A DNA stretch of 42,561 nt from an uncultured Caulobacterales bacterium (GTDB lineage Bacteria > Pseudomonadota > Alphaproteobacteria > Caulobacterales > Maricaulaceae): NCBI GenBank assembly GCA_937965735.1, contig CALCKU010000016.1:1-42561 (forward strand), given 5' to 3'. The stretch's first letter is position 1. Each line of letters begins with the position of its first letter. Below, piece by piece: positions 16,296 through 24,121 of this stretch. The notes beneath the pieces were generated by a model. It was given only the letters and a program-made list of their open reading frames with translations, did no database searches and was not told where the DNA came from. A program made the position numbers and the translations under genes.

Positions 16296-18641
16296 ATGTC
16301 GATTGAAACCGCGCATCCTGCGCTTGCCAAGGCTTTGGCCGCTCGTGGCTATGATACATTGACCCCGGTACAGACCACTGTATTGGACGTGAAACTTGAA
16401 ACACGGGACTTACTCGTCTCCGCGCAAACGGGTTCGGGTAAAACAGTCGCATTTGGCCTCGCTATGGCGCCGACCTTATTGGGCGACGCCGATGTCTTTG
16501 GTCAATCCGATAGTCCGCTGGCCGTCATCATTGCCCCAACGCGCGAGCTGGCCTTACAGGTCAGCCGCGAACTCGATTGGCTCTATGCCAAAGCCAATGC
16601 GAAACATGCGACATGTGTGGGCGGTATGGATATGCGTGATGAACGCCGTGCTTTGTCACGCGGCGCGCATATTGTGGTCGGTACACCGGGACGACTTTGT
16701 GATCATATTAAACGCGGTTCGCTGGATATGAGCCAGCTCCAAGCCATTGTCCTTGACGAGGCGGATGAAATGCTAAAAATGGGTTTCCGTGAGGAACTCG
16801 AATTGATCTTAGGATCTGCTCCCGAAGAGCGTCGGACTTTGATGTTTTCTGCTACTGTGCCCAAATCCATATTGGGCATGACCCGCAAATATCAACGCGA
16901 CGCAGTACGCCTGAATACGGCGGCAGAAGCCAAACAGCATAATGATATTGAATACCGCGTTTTGTCTGTGTCCAATTCGGATAAAGAGAATGCCATTATC
17001 AATGTGCTTCGCTATTATGATGCCAAAAACGCGATTGTTTTTGGCGATACGCGCATATCGGTTAATAAAATGACCAGTCGCTTTAATAATCGCGGGTTTT
17101 CCGTCGTGGCCTTGTCAGGGGAATTGTCACAAAAAGACAGAACGCGCGCTTTGCAAATGATGCGCGATGGTCGTGCCAAAGTTTGTATCGCAACAGATGT
17201 TGCCGCACGGGGGCTTGATTTGCCTGATCTTGAGCTTGTGATTCACGCCGATATTCCAAAAAATCCAGAAGCCCTATTGCACCGTTCAGGCCGAACGGGT
17301 CGTGCGGGGCGTAAAGGCGTCAGTGCCTTGATCGTGCCGCCGTCTGCGCGGCGGAAAACAGAGCGTATTCTAAACGCTGCCAAGGTCAAGGCGGAATGGG
17401 CCTCGCCGCCCTCTGCCGAAGATGTTTTAGCCAAAGATAATGAACGTATGCTTGCCGGGCTTGTCTTGGATAAACCTGTCACAGACGGCGAACGCGAAAT
17501 CGTCGAACGTATGACAGAGGCTTATTCAGCGGAACAAATCGCTGCTGCATATTTGCGCCAATACCGCGAAACTTATGCCCCGCCCGAAGAATTAAGTCAT
17601 GTGTCTGCGTATAATCCGGCCGATGATGGCCCTAGTAAAGGCCGAAAAGGACGTGAGCGTAAAGAGCGCGGCGAAGGCGGAAGGCGTACAGAACGGGCCC
17701 CTCGACAAGATTTTGATGAGAGTGTCTGGTTTTCGCTTAATCTGGGTCGAAAGCAAAAGGCAGAGCCACGTTGGATATTGCCTATGCTTTGTAAATCAGG
17801 TGGTTTGAATAAAGGCGAAATCGGATCCATTAAGATTACAGAAGGGCGTACATTTGTTGAGATCGCGCAATCTGGTGCGTCTAAATTCGAAAATACAATT
17901 GGGCCAGACGGCAAGATTGAAAAAGCGATTACGGCGACACGGATTGAAGGTCAGCCAGATTTCAACAGTGACCCTTATGAGAACAGTGCCCCTTATGAGA
18001 ACAGTACTCGGCCCAAAGCCAAACACGAATATTCAGAGCGCCCCGCAAAAAAACCACGCGCAAAAGAGAGAGGCAAACGTGCAAATAAGGAGCAAGGCAA
18101 AGAAAACGAAAAGGCACACGCTAAAGCGGCTGCAAAAAACCGTGTGAAAGATTATCTGGAAACCGATGTAGACGGGGAAACGCCGCCCAAGAGCGTGGCG
18201 GCCTTAAAACGCAAACCGCGCCACGAAGATACACGTTTTGAAGGCGGTACGGATACAAGTGTTCATCAAAATAGCGATCATCAAAATAGAGCGCCTAACT
18301 CTGAACCCAAAGCGGTGAAATGGGCAAAGCCTTATAATATGGATGATGAAGCTGAAGTTTTCAGCCGCAAAGCTAAAGCGAAAGCCGCTGCAAGAGCGAG
18401 AGGCGAAGGCCTTGCGACAGAGACGCGAACGGGTAAAAAACCACATAAAAAGAAACTTGCAAAAGCCAAGGCAAAGGCAAAGGCAAAAGCAAATGCGGGG
18501 ACGGAAGGCACAAACGGTAAACCCAATCCAAATAAAGCCTCAAAAAGTGGCGTTGGCGGGGGTCGAGCAAAAGCCAAATCTGGCCCATCAAAGGGCACAA
18601 AATCTCCGCATTCAAAACTTGGGCGACATAAGCGTAAATAA
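16296..18641 (+). CDS. DEAD-box RNA helicase with DbpA-type RNA-binding domain and long basic tail
   Basis: An ATP-dependent RNA helicase of 781 residues, probably acting in ribosome assembly or RNA decay. Core motifs are complete: Q motif TPVQ (23-26), AQTGSGKT (43-50), PTREL (81-85), GTPGR (129-133), DEAD (154-157), SAT (185-187), and ATDVAARGLD and HRSGRTGRAGR (329-339). Residues about 490-560 (WFSLNLGRKQKAEPRWILPMLC onward, GEIGSIKI) look like a DbpA C-terminal RNA-binding domain. The last ~210 residues are low-complexity and Lys/Ala/Arg-rich, with AKAKAKAKAKA and YENSAPYENS repeats, and are likely disordered. It is similar to CsdA/DeaD, but the exact orthology is uncertain. The ribosome-binding site is weak. 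Confidence 0.92.
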   Translation: MSIETAHPALAKALAARGYDTLTPVQTTVLDVKLETRDLLVSAQTGSGKTVAFGLAMAPTLLGDADVFGQSDSPLAVIIAPTRELALQVSRELDWLYAKANAKHATCVGGMDMRDERRALSRGAHIVVGTPGRLCDHIKRGSLDMSQLQAIVLDEADEMLKMGFREELELILGSAPEERRTLMFSATVPKSILGMTRKYQRDAVRLNTAAEAKQHNDIEYRVLSVSNSDKENAIINVLRYYDAKNAIVFGDTRISVNKMTSRFNNRGFSVVALSGELSQKDRTRALQMMRDGRAKVCIATDVAARGLDLPDLELVIHADIPKNPEALLHRSGRTGRAGRKGVSALIVPPSARRKTERILNAAKVKAEWASPPSAEDVLAKDNERMLAGLVLDKPVTDGEREIVERMTEAYSAEQIAAAYLRQYRETYAPPEELSHVSAYNPADDGPSKGRKGRERKERGEGGRRTERAPRQDFDESVWFSLNLGRKQKAEPRWILPMLCKSGGLNKGEIGSIKITEGRTFVEIAQSGASKFENTIGPDGKIEKAITATRIEGQPDFNSDPYENSAPYENSTRPKAKHEYSERPAKKPRAKERGKRANKEQGKENEKAHAKAAAKNRVKDYLETDVDGETPPKSVAALKRKPRHEDTRFEGGTDTSVHQNSDHQNRAPNSEPKAVKWAKPYNMDDEAEVFSRKAKAKAAARARGEGLATETRTGKKPHKKKLAKAKAKAKAKANAGTEGTNGKPNPNKASKSGVGGGRAKAKSGPSKGTKSPHSKLGRHKRK

Positions 18642-18700
18642 ATGAACGCCGTAGAGCGCTTGTGTATGAGAGTATAGCCTTTCAGTAACCCCTAGAGCGC

Positions 18701-20443
18701 TTAGCGGATTTTTTGACCTGCTACATACACGTTTTCAATTTGAATATCTTTCAACGCGCTTGTTTGGATTTTATACGGGTTTTTATCCACGACGATAAAA
18801 TCTGCCCACTTGCCGACTTCTAAACTGCCCAGTTTATTTTCTTGAAACGCGCCGTAAGCATTTTCTAAGGTCATGGCGTGCAAGGCTTCATTGATGCTGA
18901 GGGCTTGGTTTTTATACCAACCGCCTTCGGGTGTGCCGTCAAGTTTTTGACGGGTGACAGCGAAGTAAAGCGTTTCCATAGGCGTCCAAGGCTCGCCCGG
19001 TAAATCGGAATTGAGCATAAGGCGTCCATTGGCCTTGAGTATGTTTTGCCAGGCATAAGCATGTTTAATGCGTTCTGGCCCAATACGGTCTTCGGCCCAT
19101 GCGCTATCGCCCATGGCATGCGAGGATTCAACAGAGGACAACACACCAAGCTTTGCCGCACGTTTATAATAATCAGGCAAGACGACTTGCGCATGTTCAA
19201 TTCGAAAGCGGTGATCTTTCTTTGGGGCCGTAGAAATCGCAGTTTCGTAAATTGTCAGCGTGCGATTATTACCCTCATCCCCAATGGCATGCACAGCCAT
19301 TTGAAACCCGTTTTGTAAAGCGCGTTTGGCTAAAGCTTTAACGCGTGCCGGGGAAATCCGTTCTGTGGGTCGGGCGCTACCGGGTTCATCCGAATAGGGG
19401 GCTTTCATCAGCGCAGTGCGAGAGCCGAGTGAGCCATCATAAAAGACTTTAACCCCACGAATATCGAGCCAGTCTTCAGGGTCGTCCCAAATTCCGTTTT
19501 CAAACCACTCTGACATGAGCGCTTCATTATTCCCGTCGAGCATGCCGTAAACCCGAATCGGGAGTTGATCTCTGGCCGCAAGCGCTAGAAACGCCTCAAC
19601 ATCTTGGGGGCGCATGCCCGCCTCATGGATAGACGTAACCCCCGCAGAGGCCATTTCATTGAGCCCTGCCAGTATCGCGTTCTCAAGCATGGTTTGTGAC
19701 GGTTCAGGAATATGTTGATTGATTAGGCCTTGGGCCAGTGTCAACATAACGCCTGTGGGTTCACCGTTTTTACGGCGTAATATCGTACCGACATCTGGAT
19801 TCGGGCTGTCTTTATTAATACTGGCTATTTCAAGCGCTTTTTGATTATAAAATCCGGCAAAGCCGTGAAGGCTCTCCAAATGAACGGGATTGTTTGGGAA
19901 GGCCTTGTCCAGTTCAGCACGGTCAGGATAACCCACCGATCCAAAATAACCTTCATCCCACCCTTGCCCAATCAGCCACACCCCAGTGTCTGGATTTGGG
20001 TAATGGGCTTTCAAACGGGCAATAATCGCGTCCGTAGTCTTCGCGCCGACCAGATTGGCCTTTATCCGGTCCATGCCTAACTCTCTGACATGTACGTGAC
20101 TGTCAATCATACCAGGTAGAACCGTGCGACCTTCAAGATCAATGCGAGCACTGTCGGTAAAGGCGGTGTTCAACGTCTCATAAGGGCCAACAGCCTTGAT
20201 GGTTTTCCCTTCAATGACGAAGGCATCTGCAATGGGGTGTGCGGGGTTCAGGGTATGAACCGTACCATTAAAAAACAATGTTGTCGCTGTATTTGATGCT
20301 GTGTCTTCAAGCGTAAGTTTTGAGGCAGCTAAGTCTTTAGAGCGTGAAGCGCTCGGTTTTACGGCTTGGCAAGCTGTAATCGTCAGGGCAAAAAATGAGA
20401 CTGCAAAAAAGTGGGTAAGCTTTGTCTGAGTGAAATATGACAT
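18701..20443 (-). CDS. Amidohydrolase family lipoprotein (YtcJ-like)
   Basis: A 580-residue metal-dependent amidohydrolase. The reading from ATG 20443 gives a lipoprotein signal peptide ending ITAC with Cys25, and GGAG lies 7 bases upstream, so I prefer it to the longer frame reaching 20497. Metal-site features are IDSHVHVRELGMDR (HxH), FYDGSLGSRTALM, AVHAIGDEGNN, RIEHAQVV and NSDLPGEPWTP, the order found in the YtcJ-type amidohydrolase_3 group. The substrate is unknown; family members act on imides, formamides and related compounds. It is probably periplasmic and membrane-anchored. It lies 65 bp after phoB on the same strand and might be co-transcribed. Confidence 0.9.
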   Translation of the reverse strand: MSYFTQTKLTHFFAVSFFALTITACQAVKPSASRSKDLAASKLTLEDTASNTATTLFFNGTVHTLNPAHPIADAFVIEGKTIKAVGPYETLNTAFTDSARIDLEGRTVLPGMIDSHVHVRELGMDRIKANLVGAKTTDAIIARLKAHYPNPDTGVWLIGQGWDEGYFGSVGYPDRAELDKAFPNNPVHLESLHGFAGFYNQKALEIASINKDSPNPDVGTILRRKNGEPTGVMLTLAQGLINQHIPEPSQTMLENAILAGLNEMASAGVTSIHEAGMRPQDVEAFLALAARDQLPIRVYGMLDGNNEALMSEWFENGIWDDPEDWLDIRGVKVFYDGSLGSRTALMKAPYSDEPGSARPTERISPARVKALAKRALQNGFQMAVHAIGDEGNNRTLTIYETAISTAPKKDHRFRIEHAQVVLPDYYKRAAKLGVLSSVESSHAMGDSAWAEDRIGPERIKHAYAWQNILKANGRLMLNSDLPGEPWTPMETLYFAVTRQKLDGTPEGGWYKNQALSINEALHAMTLENAYGAFQENKLGSLEVGKWADFIVVDKNPYKIQTSALKDIQIENVYVAGQKIR

Positions 20444-20508
20444 TGTGCGCTCCGCATGTGTGATCGTAAGCGTAGCAGGCGCGCCGGCTATCGGCAATCT
20501 ACATTGCG

Positions 20509-21198
20509 TTAAGACGGCGTCTCAAACGCATATCCCGCAGAGCGTACCGTTCGTATGGGGTCTTGCCCGCCGTTTTTTTTAAGGGCTTTTCGCAGGCGGC
20601 CAATATGAACGTCGACCGTTCTGGCTTCGACATAAACATCACGCCCCCAAATCGCGTCGAGAAGTTGCTCTCGTGAAAAGACTTGCGCCGGGGAGCGCAT
20701 GAAATGATCGAGAAGCCGGTATTCTGTCGGGCCAAGATGAATGTCAGCTTGGCCACGTTTAACGCGGAATGTTTTTGCATTAATTTCAATGTCACCAAGT
20801 CGTATCGTATCTTCGAGTAAGCTGGGTTGGGTGCGTCGTAAAAGGGCGCGTACACGTGCCAAAAGCTCAGGTGTTGAAAACGGCTTAACCATATAATCAT
20901 CCGCGCCGTAATCGAGGCCTTGAATTTTATCGGTTTCATCCCCGCGCGCAGTGAGCATAATTATCGGCGTTGCGCGTGTTGCCTCCCTATGTCTCAAACG
21001 GCGACACACTTCTATGCCTGAGAGTTTGGGTAACATCCAATCGAGTAAGATAATATCTGGAACGCGCTCACTTGTCAGCAAAAGCGCCTCTTCCCCGTCT
21101 GTCGCGAGGCCAACTTCATACCCCTCTTTTTGGAAATTATATTCCAGTAGCGTGGCAATAGAAGCTTCGTCTTCAACAATAAGAAGAAAAGGTTTCAT
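20509..21198 (-). CDS. phoB: Phosphate regulon response regulator PhoB
   Basis: An OmpR-family transcription factor of 229 residues. The receiver domain (1-~120) has the acidic pocket (Asp10, Glu11), phospho-acceptor Asp53 in LLDWMLP and Lys in DDYMVKPF. The C-terminal winged helix includes LGPTEYRLLDHFMRSPAQVFSREQLLDAIWG and VDVHIGRLRKAL. The family binds tandem 11-bp half-sites (Pho boxes) under phosphate limitation. The ATG follows GGACCGTT. It sits 63 bp after phoU and is presumably transcribed with it from the Pho box at 22020-22052. Confidence 0.96.
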   Translation of the reverse strand: MKPFLLIVEDEASIATLLEYNFQKEGYEVGLATDGEEALLLTSERVPDIILLDWMLPKLSGIEVCRRLRHREATRATPIIMLTARGDETDKIQGLDYGADDYMVKPFSTPELLARVRALLRRTQPSLLEDTIRLGDIEINAKTFRVKRGQADIHLGPTEYRLLDHFMRSPAQVFSREQLLDAIWGRDVYVEARTVDVHIGRLRKALKKNGGQDPIRTVRSAGYAFETPS

Positions 21199-21261
21199 AA
21201 CGGTCCGTGATCGCTTTTAAGGGTTCATAGGGTTTGACGATAAAGCCAATATGCCTTTGAT

Positions 21262-21969
21262 TTATTCGTCGTTTGAATGATCCGAAACATCGCGCGCCGT
21301 TTCAAGCGTTAGAATAGAGCCTTCGGTAATAAAATAGACAGTTTCTGCAATATTGGTTGCGTGATCGCCAATGCGTTCTAAGTTTTTGGCGGCAAATAAA
21401 AGGCTGGCACTGGATGAAATCGTCCGCGGATCTTCCATCATAAACGTCAATAATTCACGAAAGAGGGAATCATACATTTCGTCAACATCACTATCACCAA
21501 GCCAGACCTGTTTGGCCTTTATCGTGTCATCTGTGAGGAGGGCGTCTAACACGCTTTTTAACTGGGTTCTTACAAGTTTACCCATGCGGTGAACGCCTTT
21601 GGTCAAAGCTAGGGCTTCGCCGTTATTCACGGTTAGCGCCCTGCGGGCAATGCCTTCGGCTAAATCGCCGATCCGTTCTAAATCTGTGGCGACTTTTATG
21701 GCGCCAATGACACGCCTTAAATCTGTTGCCATAGGATTTCGTAGCGCAAATATACGCATAGCATCTTCGTCGATTTGAACTTGTAGGGCGTTGACTTCAT
21801 GGTCGCGGTCAATAACGGATTGCGCCAGAACTGAATCTCGCTTTTTAATGGCGTTAATCGAATCCGTTACCATGGCTTCGACCATGCCGCCCATACGGGC
21901 CATGTGCGTGGTTAAAAGGTTTAGCTCTTCATCAAAGCCTGTAACAATATGTTCGGCAATATTTTGCAT
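21262..21969 (-). CDS. phoU: Phosphate signalling regulator PhoU
   Basis: A cytosolic 235-residue protein with two PhoU repeats, each a three-helix bundle with ExxxD metal-binding patterns (ATDLERIGDLAEGIARR in the first, AKNLERIGDHATNIAETVYF in the second). PhoU links PstSCAB to PhoR and keeps PhoR in its inactive state when phosphate is plentiful. The start ATG at 21969 follows a GGGGGC ribosome-binding site. No pst genes are found between phoR and phoU, where many alphaproteobacteria carry pstCAB. A Pho box precedes the gene. Confidence 0.96.
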   Translation of the reverse strand: MQNIAEHIVTGFDEELNLLTTHMARMGGMVEAMVTDSINAIKKRDSVLAQSVIDRDHEVNALQVQIDEDAMRIFALRNPMATDLRRVIGAIKVATDLERIGDLAEGIARRALTVNNGEALALTKGVHRMGKLVRTQLKSVLDALLTDDTIKAKQVWLGDSDVDEMYDSLFRELLTFMMEDPRTISSSASLLFAAKNLERIGDHATNIAETVYFITEGSILTLETARDVSDHSNDE

Positions 21970-22019
21970 ATTTGCCCCCTATAAAAGACGATTTGTGCAC
22001 AAGCTTAATACGAAGTAGA

Positions 22020-22052
22020 TTGTATGACAATAAAATTACAATTTTGTGACAA
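22020..22052 (-). promoter_or_regulatory. Pho box: three 11-bp PhoB half-sites upstream of phoU
   Basis: Read on the minus strand, the 33 bp divide into TTGTCACAAAA, TTGTAATTTTA and TTGTCATACAA. Each half-site has the TTGT(C)A core of PhoB half-sites followed by an AT-rich spacer at an exact 11-bp step. It ends about 50 bp before the phoU start, a plausible activator position, implying PhoB autoregulation of phoU-phoB. Confidence 0.75.
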
Positions 22053-22148
22053 ATTTGGTCTGTTTCGTATTGAGAGTCTCTATTCGATTGAAAAGCCTGT
22101 CTAAACTGGGACTTGAGTTTAGCTGAGTCTGGAGCTTAAATCTGGGGC

Positions 22149-23660
22149 TTAAGTTTGGGCTTGGGTTGGTTTTTGAGGGCTTGTCGGCAGTAATACGGTA
22201 AATTCGGTTCCGATATTGTGGGCGCTTTCGACAAATAACCCGCCCCGATGTCCCAGCGTAATATGTTTTACAATGGCCAGACCTAGACCCGTGCCGCGTT
22301 CTTTGTTTTCTCTATCGCCAGAGACACGGTAAAATCGTTCGCCAAGGCGCGGAATATGAGCCCGTTCAAATCCGCGCCCCTTATCGCGAATCCGCAATCT
22401 GAATAAGGGCTGATTTAAGGTTTCTATGGGACAAATTTTGCGCTTTATTGATGCCTTTCCAAAGCTTTTCCGTTTGATTTCCAAGGCTGCGTCCCAGTCT
22501 TTTACGCGGTCTAATATGATATTTATTTCTGATCCGCTTGAGCTGATATGCAGGGCATTGGCGATTAAGTTGAGCGTTAATTGCACCAATTGATCATGGA
22601 CGCCAATTACAGGAAAGCCGAATTCATGTGTCGTGTTTGGATTTAATTTTTCAAACTTAATCTGGACAGCGCGGCGCTCTGCAAGCGGCATCAGTGAAGC
22701 GATTGCGGATTCGGTCGCGAGAGAGAGGTCAACAATATCTGTTGGCGCAATATGTTCGGCTTGTTCTATGCGGCGCAGTGATAGCAAGTCATCAATCAAT
22801 CTTTGCATGCGCTCGGCTTGCATTTGCATGATTTTTAAAAACTTTACCTGGGCGGCTTTATCCTCTTTGGCGTGGCCTTGCAGGGTTTCAATATACCCCA
22901 GCAAAGAGGCGATAGGGGTCTTAAGCTCATGTGAAGCATTGGCGAGAAAGTCAGACCGCATCTCATTGGCGCGAATAATATCTGTAATATCATATAATAT
23001 AATCAAGGCACGGCGCTTGGCAGGCGATGTGTCCTCAACATTAATGGGCGAGGCGACGACTTTGAAATATTTATGTACTGGAGTTTCTATATGATAAATA
23101 TAGGGCTCGCTGGTTTTGCCATTAAGGGCGCTATCAATCCGTTTCAAAATATCGGGATTTCGTATACTTGTCATTACGGGGGTAAATTTATTTTTCACAT
23201 TTAAAATATCGACGGCGACAGGGTTGGCGTGTTCAATTCGGTTTTGCGCATTAATAATCAGCACGGCTTCGTCAAACCCGTCCGCTAGACGTGCCTCGCC
23301 AATATTGGCGTAGTCTTGAGCTGTTTTATTCTTGGTTTTTTGCGGTGTTTGGGCCTCTTTTGGGCGCGTTTTACGAATATAAATAAATGTAAGGGTCGTG
23401 AACGTCAAAACAATCAAGACCGAAGTTAAGATTGGTAATTCAGCTAAAGCGCAAACAATTAAAAGACAGACATTGCCAAGGGTCAGAATTGCAATTTGGT
23501 CTTGCGCGTTTGAGGTGCGGGTACCTTTTTTCATAGCTGTGTTGTCATTGATCGTACGCTTTTTGGTAATGTCCGCTTTATTGTGACCTTTTGGAGCCCG
23601 ATTATTTGGATCCAGTCTCTTTGGGTTCGGTGGGGTGTTCTGTTCACGCATATCATTCAT
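22149..23660 (-). CDS. phoR: Phosphate regulon sensor histidine kinase PhoR
   Basis: A membrane-bound kinase of about 503 residues that phosphorylates PhoB. After a polar N-terminal stretch there are two membrane segments (about 56-74 and 77-95), a PAS domain (from EARLADGFDEAVLIINAQNRIEHAN), and the phospho-acceptor FLANASHELKTPIASLLGYIETL. The HATPase domain follows with NLIANAL, DKGRGF and GTGLGLAIVKHI. The start is uncertain: the ATG at 23660 is used, while a TTG at 23678 and an ATG at 23651 are alternatives with no clear ribosome-binding site. Degenerate 13-bp repeats extend through the stop codon. Seven 11-bp repeats lie upstream. Confidence 0.93.
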   Translation of the reverse strand: MNDMREQNTPPNPKRLDPNNRAPKGHNKADITKKRTINDNTAMKKGTRTSNAQDQIAILTLGNVCLLIVCALAELPILTSVLIVLTFTTLTFIYIRKTRPKEAQTPQKTKNKTAQDYANIGEARLADGFDEAVLIINAQNRIEHANPVAVDILNVKNKFTPVMTSIRNPDILKRIDSALNGKTSEPYIYHIETPVHKYFKVVASPINVEDTSPAKRRALIILYDITDIIRANEMRSDFLANASHELKTPIASLLGYIETLQGHAKEDKAAQVKFLKIMQMQAERMQRLIDDLLSLRRIEQAEHIAPTDIVDLSLATESAIASLMPLAERRAVQIKFEKLNPNTTHEFGFPVIGVHDQLVQLTLNLIANALHISSSGSEINIILDRVKDWDAALEIKRKSFGKASIKRKICPIETLNQPLFRLRIRDKGRGFERAHIPRLGERFYRVSGDRENKERGTGLGLAIVKHITLGHRGGLFVESAHNIGTEFTVLLPTSPQKPTQAQT

Positions 23661-23802
23661 GGCGTTTCTAAAGCGCAAGTTTGCAACGCTTGCAAGAGGG
23701 CGCCGAAAGACTAAGCGGGATGAACGTCAAAAAAGGGGGTTTAACAAGGCTTCAAACGCCGCAGAGGCGCAGGCATTGCATGACTTGCATACTGTTTGTT
23801 GC

Positions 23803-23879
23803 CAAGAATCAAACAAGAAACAAACAAGACTCATACAAGACTCATACAAGACTTATGCAAGACTTAGGCAAGACACATA
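23803..23879. repeat. Seven tandem 11-bp repeats upstream of phoR
   Basis: Seven consecutive 11-bp units each begin CAAGA on the plus strand (CAAGAATCAAA, CAAGAAACAAA, CAAGACTCATA twice, CAAGACTTATG, CAAGACTTAGG, CAAGACACATA). On the minus strand, towards phoR, units read like CTTGCATAAGT, which shares 8 of 11 bases with the PhoB half-site consensus CTGTCATAAAT. The array lies 143-219 bp upstream of phoR in the 460-bp gap shared with the efflux operon. One unit per helical turn suggests a protein-binding array; a neutral minisatellite is the alternative. Confidence 0.8.
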
Positions 23880-24041
23880 TATGCCGCGTGGATGAATATA
23901 AAGACGGTCTGGTCAATTCATAAAATTAGCAAGGGTTCGGATTCACGCGCTTTACCCGTAATATGGATAATAATTTAAGTGGCCAAGTTTAATTTATGGC
24001 TTATGTAATTCTTATCACAGATAAGGTCTGGGCGCAGTGTA

Positions 24042-24079
24042 TCGATAAATTATTGTTTTTCGATAAATAATAATTGACT
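24042..24079 (+). promoter_or_regulatory. Direct repeats and -35-like element upstream of the efflux operon
   Basis: TCGATAAAT occurs twice at an 18-bp step (24042-24050 and 24060-24068), within an AT-rich 7-bp inverted repeat (AATTATT/AATAATT). A TTGACT resembling a -35 box follows at 24074. The -10 match 17 bp later is poor, so this is only a candidate promoter-operator. The other part of the gap (23880-24041) shows nothing I can name. Confidence 0.35.
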
Positions 24080-24121
24080 ATCACTATGTGTACCCGTTAA
24101 TAAGGCTTAAGGAGAGAGACT

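Noticed and set aside
23761-23880. CRISPR array at the 11-bp repeats
   Set aside because: The units are contiguous and far shorter than CRISPR repeats, there are no spacers, and no cas genes are nearby.
23635-23923. Two plus-strand ORFs across the phoR 5' end and the 11-bp repeats
   Set aside because: They overlap the phoR start and the repeat array; an 11-bp unit makes all frames open and Lys/Thr/Gln-rich, so the frames are by-products of the repeats.
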